A stretch of DNA of 13,609 bases, from contig JBCDKU010000072.1 in assembly GCA_038746265.1 (NCBI GenBank), positions 1 through 13,609 of the forward strand. The letters are read 5' to 3'. The first letter of the stretch is position 1, and each line of letters starts with the position of its first letter. Source of the DNA: JBCBKP01 sp038746265 (GTDB taxonomy: Bacteria > Planctomycetota > Phycisphaerae > Phycisphaerales > UBA1924). The position numbers were made by a program, and so were the translations under genes. Shown here piece after piece: positions 7,630 through 13,609 of the stretch. Under the pieces are notes generated by a model. That model did no database searches and was not told the DNA's origin. It saw nothing but the letters and a program-made list of their open reading frames with translations.

Positions 7630-9648
7630 TCACTCCTCGAGGTACGTGTACCCCGCGAGCCCCGAGTCGTAGAACCGCAGCAGGCTTCGGCTTTCCTTCA
7701 CGCTCAGGTCGCCCCGCCTTACCGCCTGCTCGGCTTCTCGCCGCATCGATTCGCGGAGCTGCTGCGTGTCGTACTGCACGTAGCCGAGCACGTCGCGGAC
7801 GGTGTCGCCCTCGATGACCTCCTCGATGCGCCAGCCGGCATCGTCGTCGAGCGTGACGTGCACCGCGTGGGTGTCGCCGAAGAGGTTGTGCAGATCGCCC
7901 AAGACCTCCTGGTACGCGCCGGTCAGGAACAGGCCCAGGTGGTAGGGGGCCCGCATGGTGCCGTCGCTGGCAAGCTCGAGCTCGTGGACCTCGAGGGTGT
8001 GCTTGTAGTCGCGCTGGTCGTCGCAGCCGAAGCGGTCGATCTGCCCGTCCGAGTCGCACGTCACGTCCGCGAAGATCGCCCGCGCGGTCGGCTTCTCGTC
8101 GAGCCGATGGATCGGCACGACCGGGAAGAGCTGGTCGATTGCCCAAGAGTCGGGCAGTCTCTGAAAGATCGAGAGGTTGCAGAAGTAGATGTCCGAGAGC
8201 ATCCGCGGCAGCTCGAGCTTGAGGTCCGCGAGCTCGGTCGGCGTGTCCTTCGCGAACGCAGCCCGCATCACCGCCTTGCCGACCGCCCAGTAGAGTCGCT
8301 CCGCCGCTGAGCGCATCGGGAGCGAGCAGTACCCGAGGTTGAACAGGCTCAGCGCCTCATCGCGCGCCTGCGAGGCGTCGTGGTACGCCTCGGCGAGCGA
8401 GCGCGGCCCGGAGCCCACGCCCGTGATCGATTCGTACGCATCGACCAGATCCAGCACCGGCTGCGGCACATCGTCTTCCGCTTCCATCTGCTCGCGCACA
8501 CGATCAAGCTCCGGATCGTCCGGGAAGCCGGTCTTACCGATGACGTCGAAGATCAGAACCGATCCGTGAGCTGCGATCGCGCGTCCGGACTCGGTGATGA
8601 TCGTCGGGTGGGGCTGCTCCTCGTCGTCGCACGCCGCCTTGACACGGTAGATCACGTCGCCCGCGTACTCCGCGAGTGTGTAATCGGTGCTCGAGGCCCA
8701 CGCCGATCGGCTGCCGTCGTAGTCGATGCCGAGCCCGCCGCCCACGTCGAGATATTCGACGCCCGCGCCGAGCCTTCGCAGCTCGCAGTAGACGCGGGCG
8801 AGCTCCGAGACGACGCTCTTAATCTGCCGGATCTCGCACATCTGGCTGCCGGCGTGGCAGTGCACGAGCTTGAGGCAGTCCGCCATGCCGTGCGACTTGA
8901 GGTAGTCGAGCGCGGCGATCAGCTCGCTGGCGTGCAGCCCGAACTTGCTCCGCTCGCCGCCCGATTCGGCCCACTTGCCCGCGCCGGATGCCGAGGGCTT
9001 GACGCGCACACCGATCTCGGGCCGCACGCCGTAGCGCTCCGCCTGCTCGATGATCCGCACCAGCTCGCCCATGCTCTCGACGACCGGGATGATCTTGCGG
9101 CCGAGCTTGGTCGCGAGTGTCGTGGTTTCGACGAATTCGTCGTCCTTGAAGCCGTTGCAGATGATCGGCATGTCCGGGTGCGAGCCGGTCATGCCTAGCA
9201 CCGCGAGCAGCTCGGGCTTGCTGCCCGCCTCGAGCCCGAAGCCGATCCCGGCGCAGATGTCGCGGATGTGCTCGCAGAGGTGCCGCTGCTGGTTGACCTT
9301 GATCGGGTAGACGCAGTGGTAGCCGCCCCGGTACTCCTCGCGCTCGATCGCGTCGTCGAACGCGCCGCGGATCGCGTGCAGCCGGTCCTCGATGAGGTCG
9401 GGTAGGCGGATCAGGACGGGCGACGCGAGGCCGCGCTGCTTGAGTCCGTCGAGCACCTCGCTCAGGTCGATCGCGCGGCCCGGATCGGTCCTGGGCCGCG
9501 GCACCGCCTCGACGTGCCCGCGCCCGTTAACGCGGAAGTACCCGAGCCCCCACCCGGGCATCGCGTAGAGCGCCTCGGCGTCGGCGGCCGACCACGCGCG
9601 GTCATCGGGTGCTGGTCTCAAGGGTGTCACCGGGTCGATCGTGCTCAT
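7630..9648 (-). CDS. speA: Biosynthetic arginine decarboxylase (PLP-dependent)
   Basis: The enzyme decarboxylates arginine to agmatine, the first step of the agmatine route to putrescine and spermidine. The 672-residue protein matches the fold-III alanine-racemase-like family: WGLGYFRVNGRGHV (33-46), the PLP lysine K117 in YPIKVNQQRHL, LVHCHAGSQ (261-269), the phosphate-binding GGGLGIDYDGS (303-313), ITESGRAI (351-358), NLGYCSLPMRSA (437-448), FCNLSIFQRLPDSWAIDQLFP (489-509) and the catalytic cysteine C531 in VTCDSDG. Length fits SpeA. The ATG at 9648 is chosen because a longer frame from 9807 would add 53 Ala/Ser-rich residues that read as shadow of the upstream gene. It has no clear Shine-Dalgarno and lies 47 bases inside the upstream reading frame, so translational coupling is likely. 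It ends 8 bases from the palindromic element. Confidence 0.95.
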   Translation of the reverse strand: MSTIDPVTPLRPAPDDRAWSAADAEALYAMPGWGLGYFRVNGRGHVEAVPRPRTDPGRAIDLSEVLDGLKQRGLASPVLIRLPDLIEDRLHAIRGAFDDAIEREEYRGGYHCVYPIKVNQQRHLCEHIRDICAGIGFGLEAGSKPELLAVLGMTGSHPDMPIICNGFKDDEFVETTTLATKLGRKIIPVVESMGELVRIIEQAERYGVRPEIGVRVKPSASGAGKWAESGGERSKFGLHASELIAALDYLKSHGMADCLKLVHCHAGSQMCEIRQIKSVVSELARVYCELRRLGAGVEYLDVGGGLGIDYDGSRSAWASSTDYTLAEYAGDVIYRVKAACDDEEQPHPTIITESGRAIAAHGSVLIFDVIGKTGFPDDPELDRVREQMEAEDDVPQPVLDLVDAYESITGVGSGPRSLAEAYHDASQARDEALSLFNLGYCSLPMRSAAERLYWAVGKAVMRAAFAKDTPTELADLKLELPRMLSDIYFCNLSIFQRLPDSWAIDQLFPVVPIHRLDEKPTARAIFADVTCDSDGQIDRFGCDDQRDYKHTLEVHELELASDGTMRAPYHLGLFLTGAYQEVLGDLHNLFGDTHAVHVTLDDDAGWRIEEVIEGDTVRDVLGYVQYDTQQLRESMRREAEQAVRRGDLSVKESRSLLRFYDSGLAGYTYLEE

Positions 9649-10336
9649 CGCGGGAATCGTACCCGTGCCCGCACTCGGTGCAGCCAGCCGTGCTGCCCGA
9701 AGCGGAGCCGCCGAGGTCGTAACCGCAGCGGGTGCATCGGTTGCGTTTGGCTCGGTAGAGGCGGCGGGCGCGGACGGGGCCGTGGACGAGCATCGCCGCC
9801 GCTCCACCCCAGATGATGGCGTTGATCAGAAGGTTGAGTGGGATAAGGGCTGTGCCGAAGAACAACGGGCGTCCGAATGCGGTGACGCGGAACGAGTCTG
9901 TGTGGTGTTCGATCCCGCTGCGGCCAGCTTCAACGGCCACCGAGGTATGCCATCCAGACGAATACTTGTAGACGCACCGCAGCGGAAAGCCATTGGCCGT
10001 GAAGCTGCCGATGGTGTACGCCTCTGGCGCGTTCTCAAAGGGTCCATAAATCCGCAGCCTGCTACGGGTCCAACGGGGCAAGTGCTCTCGTAAGCCGGCT
10101 TCGGCGACGCTCAGATCCGCGGGCTCGTCCGCAGAAGTACGGATGAGATACCACCAGGTCGTTCGAAACCTACTCGCACCGCGGTCCACCCGCGCGGGCT
10201 CATCGACGACCCTCGTGAACGGTCGAACGTCCGGCCCACGCCCGCCGTTGGAGTTGCTGGTCGTCCACGCGATCGCGAGAGAGACCACAACCCCGACGAC
10301 CACCCAGACCGCGGCGGTAAGCAGGACCCGCCTCAC
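9602..10336 (-). CDS. Two-TM membrane protein with C-terminal zinc ribbon
   Basis: This 244-residue protein has an N-terminal membrane segment (about residues 4-24), an extracytoplasmic domain of about 130 residues with no recognised fold (motifs WWYLIRTSADEP, IYGPFENAPEAYTIGSF), a second membrane segment (about 159-183), a basic stretch RARRLYRAKRNR, then a CxxC-x14-CxxC zinc ribbon (Cys 201, 204, 219, 222; RCTRCGYDLGG). Similar ribbons close many small planctomycete membrane proteins; their role is not known to me. The start is GTG at 10336, overlapping the phhA stop as GTGA, with AAGG 7 bases upstream. Its 3' end overlaps speA by 47 bases. Its position between two catabolic/biosynthetic enzymes with overlaps on both sides implies co-translation, but no function can be assigned. 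Confidence 0.88.
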   Translation of the reverse strand: MRRVLLTAAVWVVVGVVVSLAIAWTTSNSNGGRGPDVRPFTRVVDEPARVDRGASRFRTTWWYLIRTSADEPADLSVAEAGLREHLPRWTRSRLRIYGPFENAPEAYTIGSFTANGFPLRCVYKYSSGWHTSVAVEAGRSGIEHHTDSFRVTAFGRPLFFGTALIPLNLLINAIIWGGAAAMLVHGPVRARRLYRAKRNRCTRCGYDLGGSASGSTAGCTECGHGYDSRDEHDRPGDTLETSTR

Positions 10337-11268
10337 ACCCCAGCCTTCTCCCCGCTCTCCTCAAACACCCGGTCCGCGTACGAGTTCATCGCGTCGCGGA
10401 GTTGCTCGAAGGACTCCAGCACGTACAGCACCGGCTGGTAGTGGTCGATCTCGAAATCGGTGTGGCACACGCGGTCCATGTCGAACGGGCGGCGTTCGAC
10501 CTTGCCCGATTGGTCGTTCTTCGCCAGCTCGACGCCCGCGGGCGGCTCCGGGGCCTCGAGCGCGTGCTTGCTCTCGCCGTGCGAGGAGATCAGGCCCGAG
10601 CCGTAGATCTTGAGGCGGCCGTCTTCCTTGATGAGCCCGAACTCAACCGTGAACCAGAACAGCCGCGCGAGCCGCTCCTCGTGCTCGGGGCCCGCCGCGA
10701 GCGCGGCCTTGCCGTAGGTCTGCAGGAACTCCGCGAACACCGGGTCGGCGTGCAGCGGCACGTGCCCGAAGATGTCGTGGAAGATGTCGGGCTCGGGCAG
10801 GTAGTCCATCCGGTCCTCGGGCCGGATCGTGATCGTCGTCGGGAACTCCCGCCGTGCGAGACAGCTGAAGAACGCCTTGGCAGGTAGGTAGCCCGGCACC
10901 GCCCGCGATTGCCAGCCCGTGAGCGGCCGCAGGTACTCGTTGATGCCCTTGACCTCGCGCGCCGTGTCGTAGGGGTCGGGTGCCGTCCCGAAGAGCAGCG
11001 GCACGCGGTCCGGCACGAGGTTGATCGCGTTGAGCCCGGCGATGAACGTGTTCGAGGCTTGCTGCGCGAGGACGTCCCACCGCTGCTCGTAGAGCGTCTT
11101 CCAGACGCGGTGGTTCTCCTCGTTGTAGCGGTCGTAGAGCTGTGTGACGTAGAACTGCTCGGTGTCGATCTCGTCGGCGGTCTTGCCGGCCGCTGAGTCC
11201 GCGGCCGCCTGGGCCCGCTCGAACTCGTCGCCGTCGATGATGTTGTTGTAGTTGATGTCGCTGCGCAC
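10333..11268 (-). CDS. phhA: Phenylalanine 4-hydroxylase (tetrahydropterin- and iron-dependent)
   Basis: The enzyme hydroxylates phenylalanine to tyrosine using O2, non-haem Fe(II) and a tetrahydropterin. The 311-residue protein carries the iron ligands of the aromatic amino acid hydroxylases: His164 and His169 in PDIFHDIFGHVPLH and Glu209 in FWFTVEFGL, preceded by GYLPAKAFFSCLARREFPTT and followed by IYGSGLISSHGESKHAL. Only the catalytic domain is present, as in bacterial monomeric enzymes; there is no N-terminal ACT domain or C-terminal tetramerisation helix of the animal type. The GTG at 11268 is preferred over an ATG at 11382 because a perfect AGGAGGT lies 6 bases upstream of it and because the 11382 extension lies partly inside the amidohydrolase gene. 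Tyrosine or tryptophan hydroxylation is a possible alternative, but bacterial members are nearly always Phe hydroxylases. No pterin carbinolamine dehydratase gene is visible nearby. Confidence 0.93.
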   Translation of the reverse strand: MRSDINYNNIIDGDEFERAQAAADSAAGKTADEIDTEQFYVTQLYDRYNEENHRVWKTLYEQRWDVLAQQASNTFIAGLNAINLVPDRVPLLFGTAPDPYDTAREVKGINEYLRPLTGWQSRAVPGYLPAKAFFSCLARREFPTTITIRPEDRMDYLPEPDIFHDIFGHVPLHADPVFAEFLQTYGKAALAAGPEHEERLARLFWFTVEFGLIKEDGRLKIYGSGLISSHGESKHALEAPEPPAGVELAKNDQSGKVERRPFDMDRVCHTDFEIDHYQPVLYVLESFEQLRDAMNSYADRVFEESGEKAGV

Positions 11269-11274
11269 GGATGG

Positions 11275-11281
11275 ACCTCCT
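11275..11281 (-). promoter_or_regulatory. Consensus ribosome binding site fixing the phhA start
   Basis: AGGAGGT on the minus strand lies 6 bases before the GTG at 11268. It is the strongest Shine-Dalgarno in the window and decides between the GTG and the upstream ATG at 11382. The 92 bases between the amidohydrolase stop and this GTG hold no other obvious signal; a promoter here cannot be excluded. Confidence 0.8.
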
Positions 11282-11360
11282 GTCGGGGGTGTTTGCCTCC
11301 ACGACAGGATATTCGCGCGCGGATGCCTCTGCCAAGGGCAAACGAGGGGCTTCCGGCGCG

Positions 11361-12662
11361 TTACCCACGCATCGTGAAGCACGCGGCCGCGGTCTCGAGG
11401 TCAATCGCTTCCGAGAGCCCGATCGCGTCCGTCTCCGCCATCCCGACCCGCCGCCGTTCGATCGCGGCTTGGAGGCTGTCACCCGGGTCCGGACGCACGA
11501 CCGGCGTGTCCGACCCGAACCACATCAGCTCGCCCGGCGCGCAGCCGGCGTTGATCAGGCTCCTGATCGGCTGCACGCGGTCAAGCCGATCAGGCACGGC
11601 ACGGCCGAGCGCCTCGATGTCGTAGAGCAAGTGGCAGGGCTGCATCGAGCAGATCACGCCCAGCTCGCCGAAGCGCTTGAAGTCGTCCGGGTGCACGAGC
11701 TGGCAGTGCTCGACCCGGTGCCGACCGACCGGGCCCGCGAGAACGGTTCGGGATGACTCCGCCTCGATCGCGTCGAGCACCGCGCGGGCGGCGGCGTCGC
11801 CGATCGCGTGCGCCGCGATGGGGTAGCCGATCTCCTCGCACGTGCGCACCTGCCGAGCGATCTCCTCGGCCGGCCACATCGGGACGCCGTTCGGATACGC
11901 GAGCTGTTCCTCCTGGGCATCCGCCCACGGCTCGAGCATCCACGCGGTGCGGCTGTTGAGCGTGCCGTCGGTGAAGATCTTGCCGCCGCCGAGGGTGATG
12001 GTGTCGGTCTCCCAGTCACCTCGTTCGCGCGCAAAGGAGCGCAGGTCCTCAACGAGCGGGTAGAGCACGAGCCGGGGCATTGGGACACCCGATCGCTCGA
12101 GTTGGTTCAGTGCGGCCGGGAGCCAGGGCTGCGACTTCAGGTCGTGCACCTCGGCGAATCCCCGATCGACCAGATCACGGCACGCGAGTTCGAGGTGGCG
12201 CAGCCGCGTCGGTTCGTCGAGTTCTTCGAGGTCGCGGAACCGCTCGGCTGCGGACTCCTTGAAGACACCGGTGGGCGAACCCGTGTCGTCTCGCTCGATC
12301 ACCCCATCGGGTGGGTCAGGGATCGAGCGATCGACGCCTTTGAGCCGCATCGCCGCGCTGTTGACCATCACCGTGTGGGTGTCGAACGACCACACCGCGC
12401 AGACGCGGTCGCCCGTGACGCGATCGAGGTCGTGCAGGGCGGGCCAGTCGGGGTCGGTCCAGGCCTCGGGCCGTGCGCACCCGGCGTACACCCCGCCGTC
12501 CGTCGCTCGCGCGCGCGCGGCGAGGCGTTCGAGCAGTTCGTCTGAGGAACGGCAGTCGGTCAGATCGACGCGCTCGAGCATCTGCCCGTGCCAGAGCAGG
12601 TGCGCGTGCGCCTCGCGGATGGGTCGGTCGGAGAGATCGAGCTGATAGGGGCTGGTCTGCAC
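11361..12662 (-). CDS. YtcJ-like (Amidohydro_3) metal-dependent amidohydrolase, short at both ends
   Basis: The 433-residue protein shows the TIM-barrel amidohydrolase motifs in order: EAHAHLLWHG (His19, His21), WSFDTHTVMVNSAAM (91-105), GGGKIFTDGTLNSRTAWM (225-242, Lys228), AAHAIGDAAARAVLDAIE (His285), RVEHCQLVHPDDFKRF (His319) with MQPCHLLYD, and WFGSDTPVVRPDP (Asp385). These match the YtcJ branch; the substrate is unknown. Family members are usually about 530-550 residues, with about 60-80 residues of beta-sandwich before HxH and another strand set at the C-terminus. Here HxH comes at residue 19, and the protein stops at TAAACFTMRG, before the normal C-terminal sandwich. An in-frame stop at 12672-12674 means the GTG at 12662 is the earliest possible start. 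All visible metal ligands are kept. It follows the upstream gene by 20 bases and has no clear Shine-Dalgarno. Confidence 0.87.
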   Translation of the reverse strand: MQTSPYQLDLSDRPIREAHAHLLWHGQMLERVDLTDCRSSDELLERLAARARATDGGVYAGCARPEAWTDPDWPALHDLDRVTGDRVCAVWSFDTHTVMVNSAAMRLKGVDRSIPDPPDGVIERDDTGSPTGVFKESAAERFRDLEELDEPTRLRHLELACRDLVDRGFAEVHDLKSQPWLPAALNQLERSGVPMPRLVLYPLVEDLRSFARERGDWETDTITLGGGKIFTDGTLNSRTAWMLEPWADAQEEQLAYPNGVPMWPAEEIARQVRTCEEIGYPIAAHAIGDAAARAVLDAIEAESSRTVLAGPVGRHRVEHCQLVHPDDFKRFGELGVICSMQPCHLLYDIEALGRAVPDRLDRVQPIRSLINAGCAPGELMWFGSDTPVVRPDPGDSLQAAIERRRVGMAETDAIGLSEAIDLETAAACFTMRG

Positions 12663-12682
12663 CCGCGCAGACTACGGGATTG

Positions 12683-13282
12683 TCAGGGCTGATCGAGCCG
12701 CGCGGCGATCTCGTCGATCGCGGTGTCGGGATCGAGCTCCTGCTGCCATTTCGCACGCACGATGCCGACGCCCGCGCGGATATCGAAGCCGAGCTCATCT
12801 ACCCCAACAATGAGTGGGTCGGCGATCGGTGTGTGCAGCGTGCGGGTGACCAGCAGGCGGAGCTTGTCGTGGTCGCTGTTGAGCAGCTTGCAGAGTTTGG
12901 GCTCGATCGCTCGGAGGCGGTTCGGTGCGAGCATGTCGCCGCCGTCGTAGACACCGTCGGGATCGCGGGCCTCGGTCGGCGTAGCGCGCGCCCAGCGGGT
13001 GGCGGTGGACTCACCGTGATACGCGAGGTGCCGGTCTTCGAGGAAGCCCTCGGGCGGGTCGAGTTCGTCGAGTCGGACGAGGACCTGGAGCGATTCGAAG
13101 CCGTCATCGGGGAGCCAGAGGACGACCTCGTCCGCTTGGAACATCTCGCGTCCGCCGCGGAGGACGAGGGTGCCGTCGCGGCCGTCGATGATGAACTGGA
13201 CCGGGTGGGGCGCGCCGTCGGCTTCGAGCACGCCCGCGCGGTGCTCGAGGAGTCGTTCGCGTGGGGTCGGCGGTGAGGCCAT
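12683..13282 (-). CDS. Hypothetical protein, possible degenerate FMN-type split barrel with DUF2470-like C-terminus
   Basis: I do not recognise this 199-residue protein with confidence. It is soluble, with no signal peptide or membrane segment. The N-terminal half is beta-rich (VQFIIDGRDGTLVLRGG at 28-44, DEVVLWLPDD at 51-60, LQVLVRLDELD at 65-75), as in pyridoxamine-oxidase-like split barrels. The C-terminal part (about 128-180: KLCKLLNSDHDKLRLL then VDELGFDIRAGVGIVRAKW) resembles the DUF2470 pattern of haem-utilisation HugZ-like proteins, where a conserved NxDHxxxL helix is followed by VDxxGxDLR. This resemblance is from memory of the pattern and is tentative. The ATG at 13282 has no clear Shine-Dalgarno. 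It is the first gene of a minus-strand run leading to the amidohydrolase, phhA and speA, so it may be transcribed with them. Confidence 0.75.
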   Translation of the reverse strand: MASPPTPRERLLEHRAGVLEADGAPHPVQFIIDGRDGTLVLRGGREMFQADEVVLWLPDDGFESLQVLVRLDELDPPEGFLEDRHLAYHGESTATRWARATPTEARDPDGVYDGGDMLAPNRLRAIEPKLCKLLNSDHDKLRLLVTRTLHTPIADPLIVGVDELGFDIRAGVGIVRAKWQQELDPDTAIDEIAARLDQP

Positions 13283-13460
13283 AGAGAGACTGGTGTGCGG
13301 CGTTGAAGCGGGCCGAGGTGCGGTTGTTCCCCCCGTGTCCGGGGAGTGAAAAGGCTGCCGGCATGAACGGGAAAGGCCCGCTGGGCGAAGCGTAAAGCGT
13401 TCGCCCAGCGGGATTTGTATCGACAGCCCGATTGATGCGTGGCCCGTTTGGGCCGGAGAC
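13283..13460. other. Intergenic region with hairpins; likely promoter of the right-hand operon
   Basis: These 178 bases lie between the stop of the Lys-rich gene and the start of the 199-residue gene, both on the minus strand. They hold a 5-bp hairpin CCCCG-TGTC-CGGGG at 13331-13344, the strong 13-bp hairpin at 13377-13412, and a small GGCCC-GTTT-GGGCC hairpin at 13441-13454. A promoter for the downstream operon should lie left of 13377, but no convincing -35/-10 pair is visible. Confidence 0.5.
13377..13412 (-). terminator. Strong 13-bp hairpin, probable terminator of the Lys/Ala-rich gene
   Basis: CCCGCTGGGCGAA at 13377-13389 and TTCGCCCAGCGGG at 13400-13412 are exact reverse complements around a 10-base loop. 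The hairpin lies 48 bases downstream of the stop of the Lys-rich gene on the minus strand. The minus-strand sequence after it (CCTTTCCC) has only a short T-run, so it is a weak match to a textbook intrinsic terminator. It separates that gene from the next operon. Confidence 0.65.
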
Positions 13461-13609
13461 TCAGAGGCGGGTGGCCTTACGGCGCGTGGCCTTCTTCTTG
13501 GCCTTCTTGCGAGTCGCCTTCTTCTTGGAGGCCTTCTTCTTGGCCTTCTTCTTCGAAGCCTTCTTCTTGGCGGCCTTCTTCTTGGTCTTCTTCTTGCTTG
13601 CCTTCTTCT
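13461..13609 (-). CDS. Histone-H1-like Lys/Ala-repeat protein, C-terminal tail only (5' end outside window)
   Basis: The minus strand from the right edge reads 48 codons followed by TGA at 13463-13461. The peptide is made almost only of Lys, Ala, Ser, Thr and Arg in the pattern KKASKKKTKKKAAKKKASKK, ending RKKAKKKATRRKATRL. Such tails occur in bacterial H1-like nucleoid proteins (Hc1/BpH1-type) and as C-terminal extensions on HU or other DNA-binding proteins. They bind nucleic acid by charge. The family of the N-terminal part cannot be told because it lies beyond the window. Codon use is heavily AAG, giving the tract a lower GC content than its neighbours. A ribosomal-protein or AlgP-like tail is an alternative. 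Confidence 0.85.
   Translation of the reverse strand, partial: KKASKKKTKKKAAKKKASKKKAKKKASKKKATRKKAKKKATRRKATRL

Noticed and set aside
8380..9198. 272-codon plus-strand open frame
   Set aside because: Antisense shadow of speA, whose motifs run uninterrupted on the other strand.
9649..9807. N-terminal extension of SpeA by 53 residues
   Set aside because: The added Ala/Ser/Thr-rich stretch does not resemble SpeA and overlaps the zinc-ribbon coding region of the upstream gene; the ATG at 9648 gives the usual SpeA length.
11269..11382. N-terminal extension of PhhA by 38 residues
   Set aside because: It begins inside the amidohydrolase gene, whereas a consensus AGGAGGT precedes the GTG at 11268 at ideal spacing.
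13363..13395. Plus-strand mini-ORF of 10 codons overlapping the strong hairpin
   Set aside because: No ribosome site stands before its ATG and the open frame is no longer than expected by chance; the hairpin is better explained as the end of the Lys-rich gene.

Overview
The window is GC-rich bacterial DNA with very little non-coding sequence, and it looks like a Planctomycetota chromosome, probably class Phycisphaerae. This placement is an inference. It rests on the strong GC bias in third codon positions, long antisense shadow frames, Gly/Pro-rich low-complexity linkers in envelope proteins, a small membrane protein ending in a CxxCGYDL...CxECG zinc ribbon of a kind common in this phylum, and a Lys/Ala-repeat histone-H1-like tail at the right edge. 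No rRNA, tRNA, CRISPR array, transposase or prophage gene was seen.

Layout. (1) 1-5294, minus strand: a type IV pilus or type II secretion-like inner-membrane alignment operon. It begins with a long protein joining an actin-like PilM domain to a PilN-like membrane and periplasmic region. Next, by a 4-base ATGA overlap, comes a PilO-like bitopic protein. A third bitopic coiled-coil protein runs off the left edge. (2) 5295-5549: divergent intergenic region. (3) 5550-7547, plus strand: a mannose-1-phosphate guanylyltransferase (GDP-mannose synthesis) and a calcineurin-like metallophosphoesterase. (4) 7556-7621: a striking 25-bp perfect inverted repeat, each arm of which is itself a palindrome, between two convergent genes. 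(5) 7630-13282, minus strand: a compact run of five genes read right to left: a degenerate split-barrel/DUF2470-like protein, a YtcJ-like amidohydrolase with unusually short ends, a phenylalanine 4-hydroxylase, a two-TM zinc-ribbon protein, and biosynthetic arginine decarboxylase SpeA. The last three are linked by overlapping reading frames. (6) 13283-13609: an intergenic region with a strong hairpin, then the C-terminal tail of a Lys/Ala-rich histone-like protein that enters from the right edge.

How it fits together. The left operon should build the cytoplasmic and inner-membrane ring that couples a pilus motor to its outer-membrane secretin. The secretin gene itself is not in the window. 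ManC would supply GDP-mannose for surface glycans. The right operon mixes amino-acid and polyamine metabolism (Phe to Tyr, Arg to agmatine) with two poorly characterised proteins. Nothing in the window shows that these products share one pathway. The strongest candidates for new biology are the PilM-PilN fusion with its partner proteins, the double palindrome, and the membrane zinc-ribbon protein wedged between phhA and speA.
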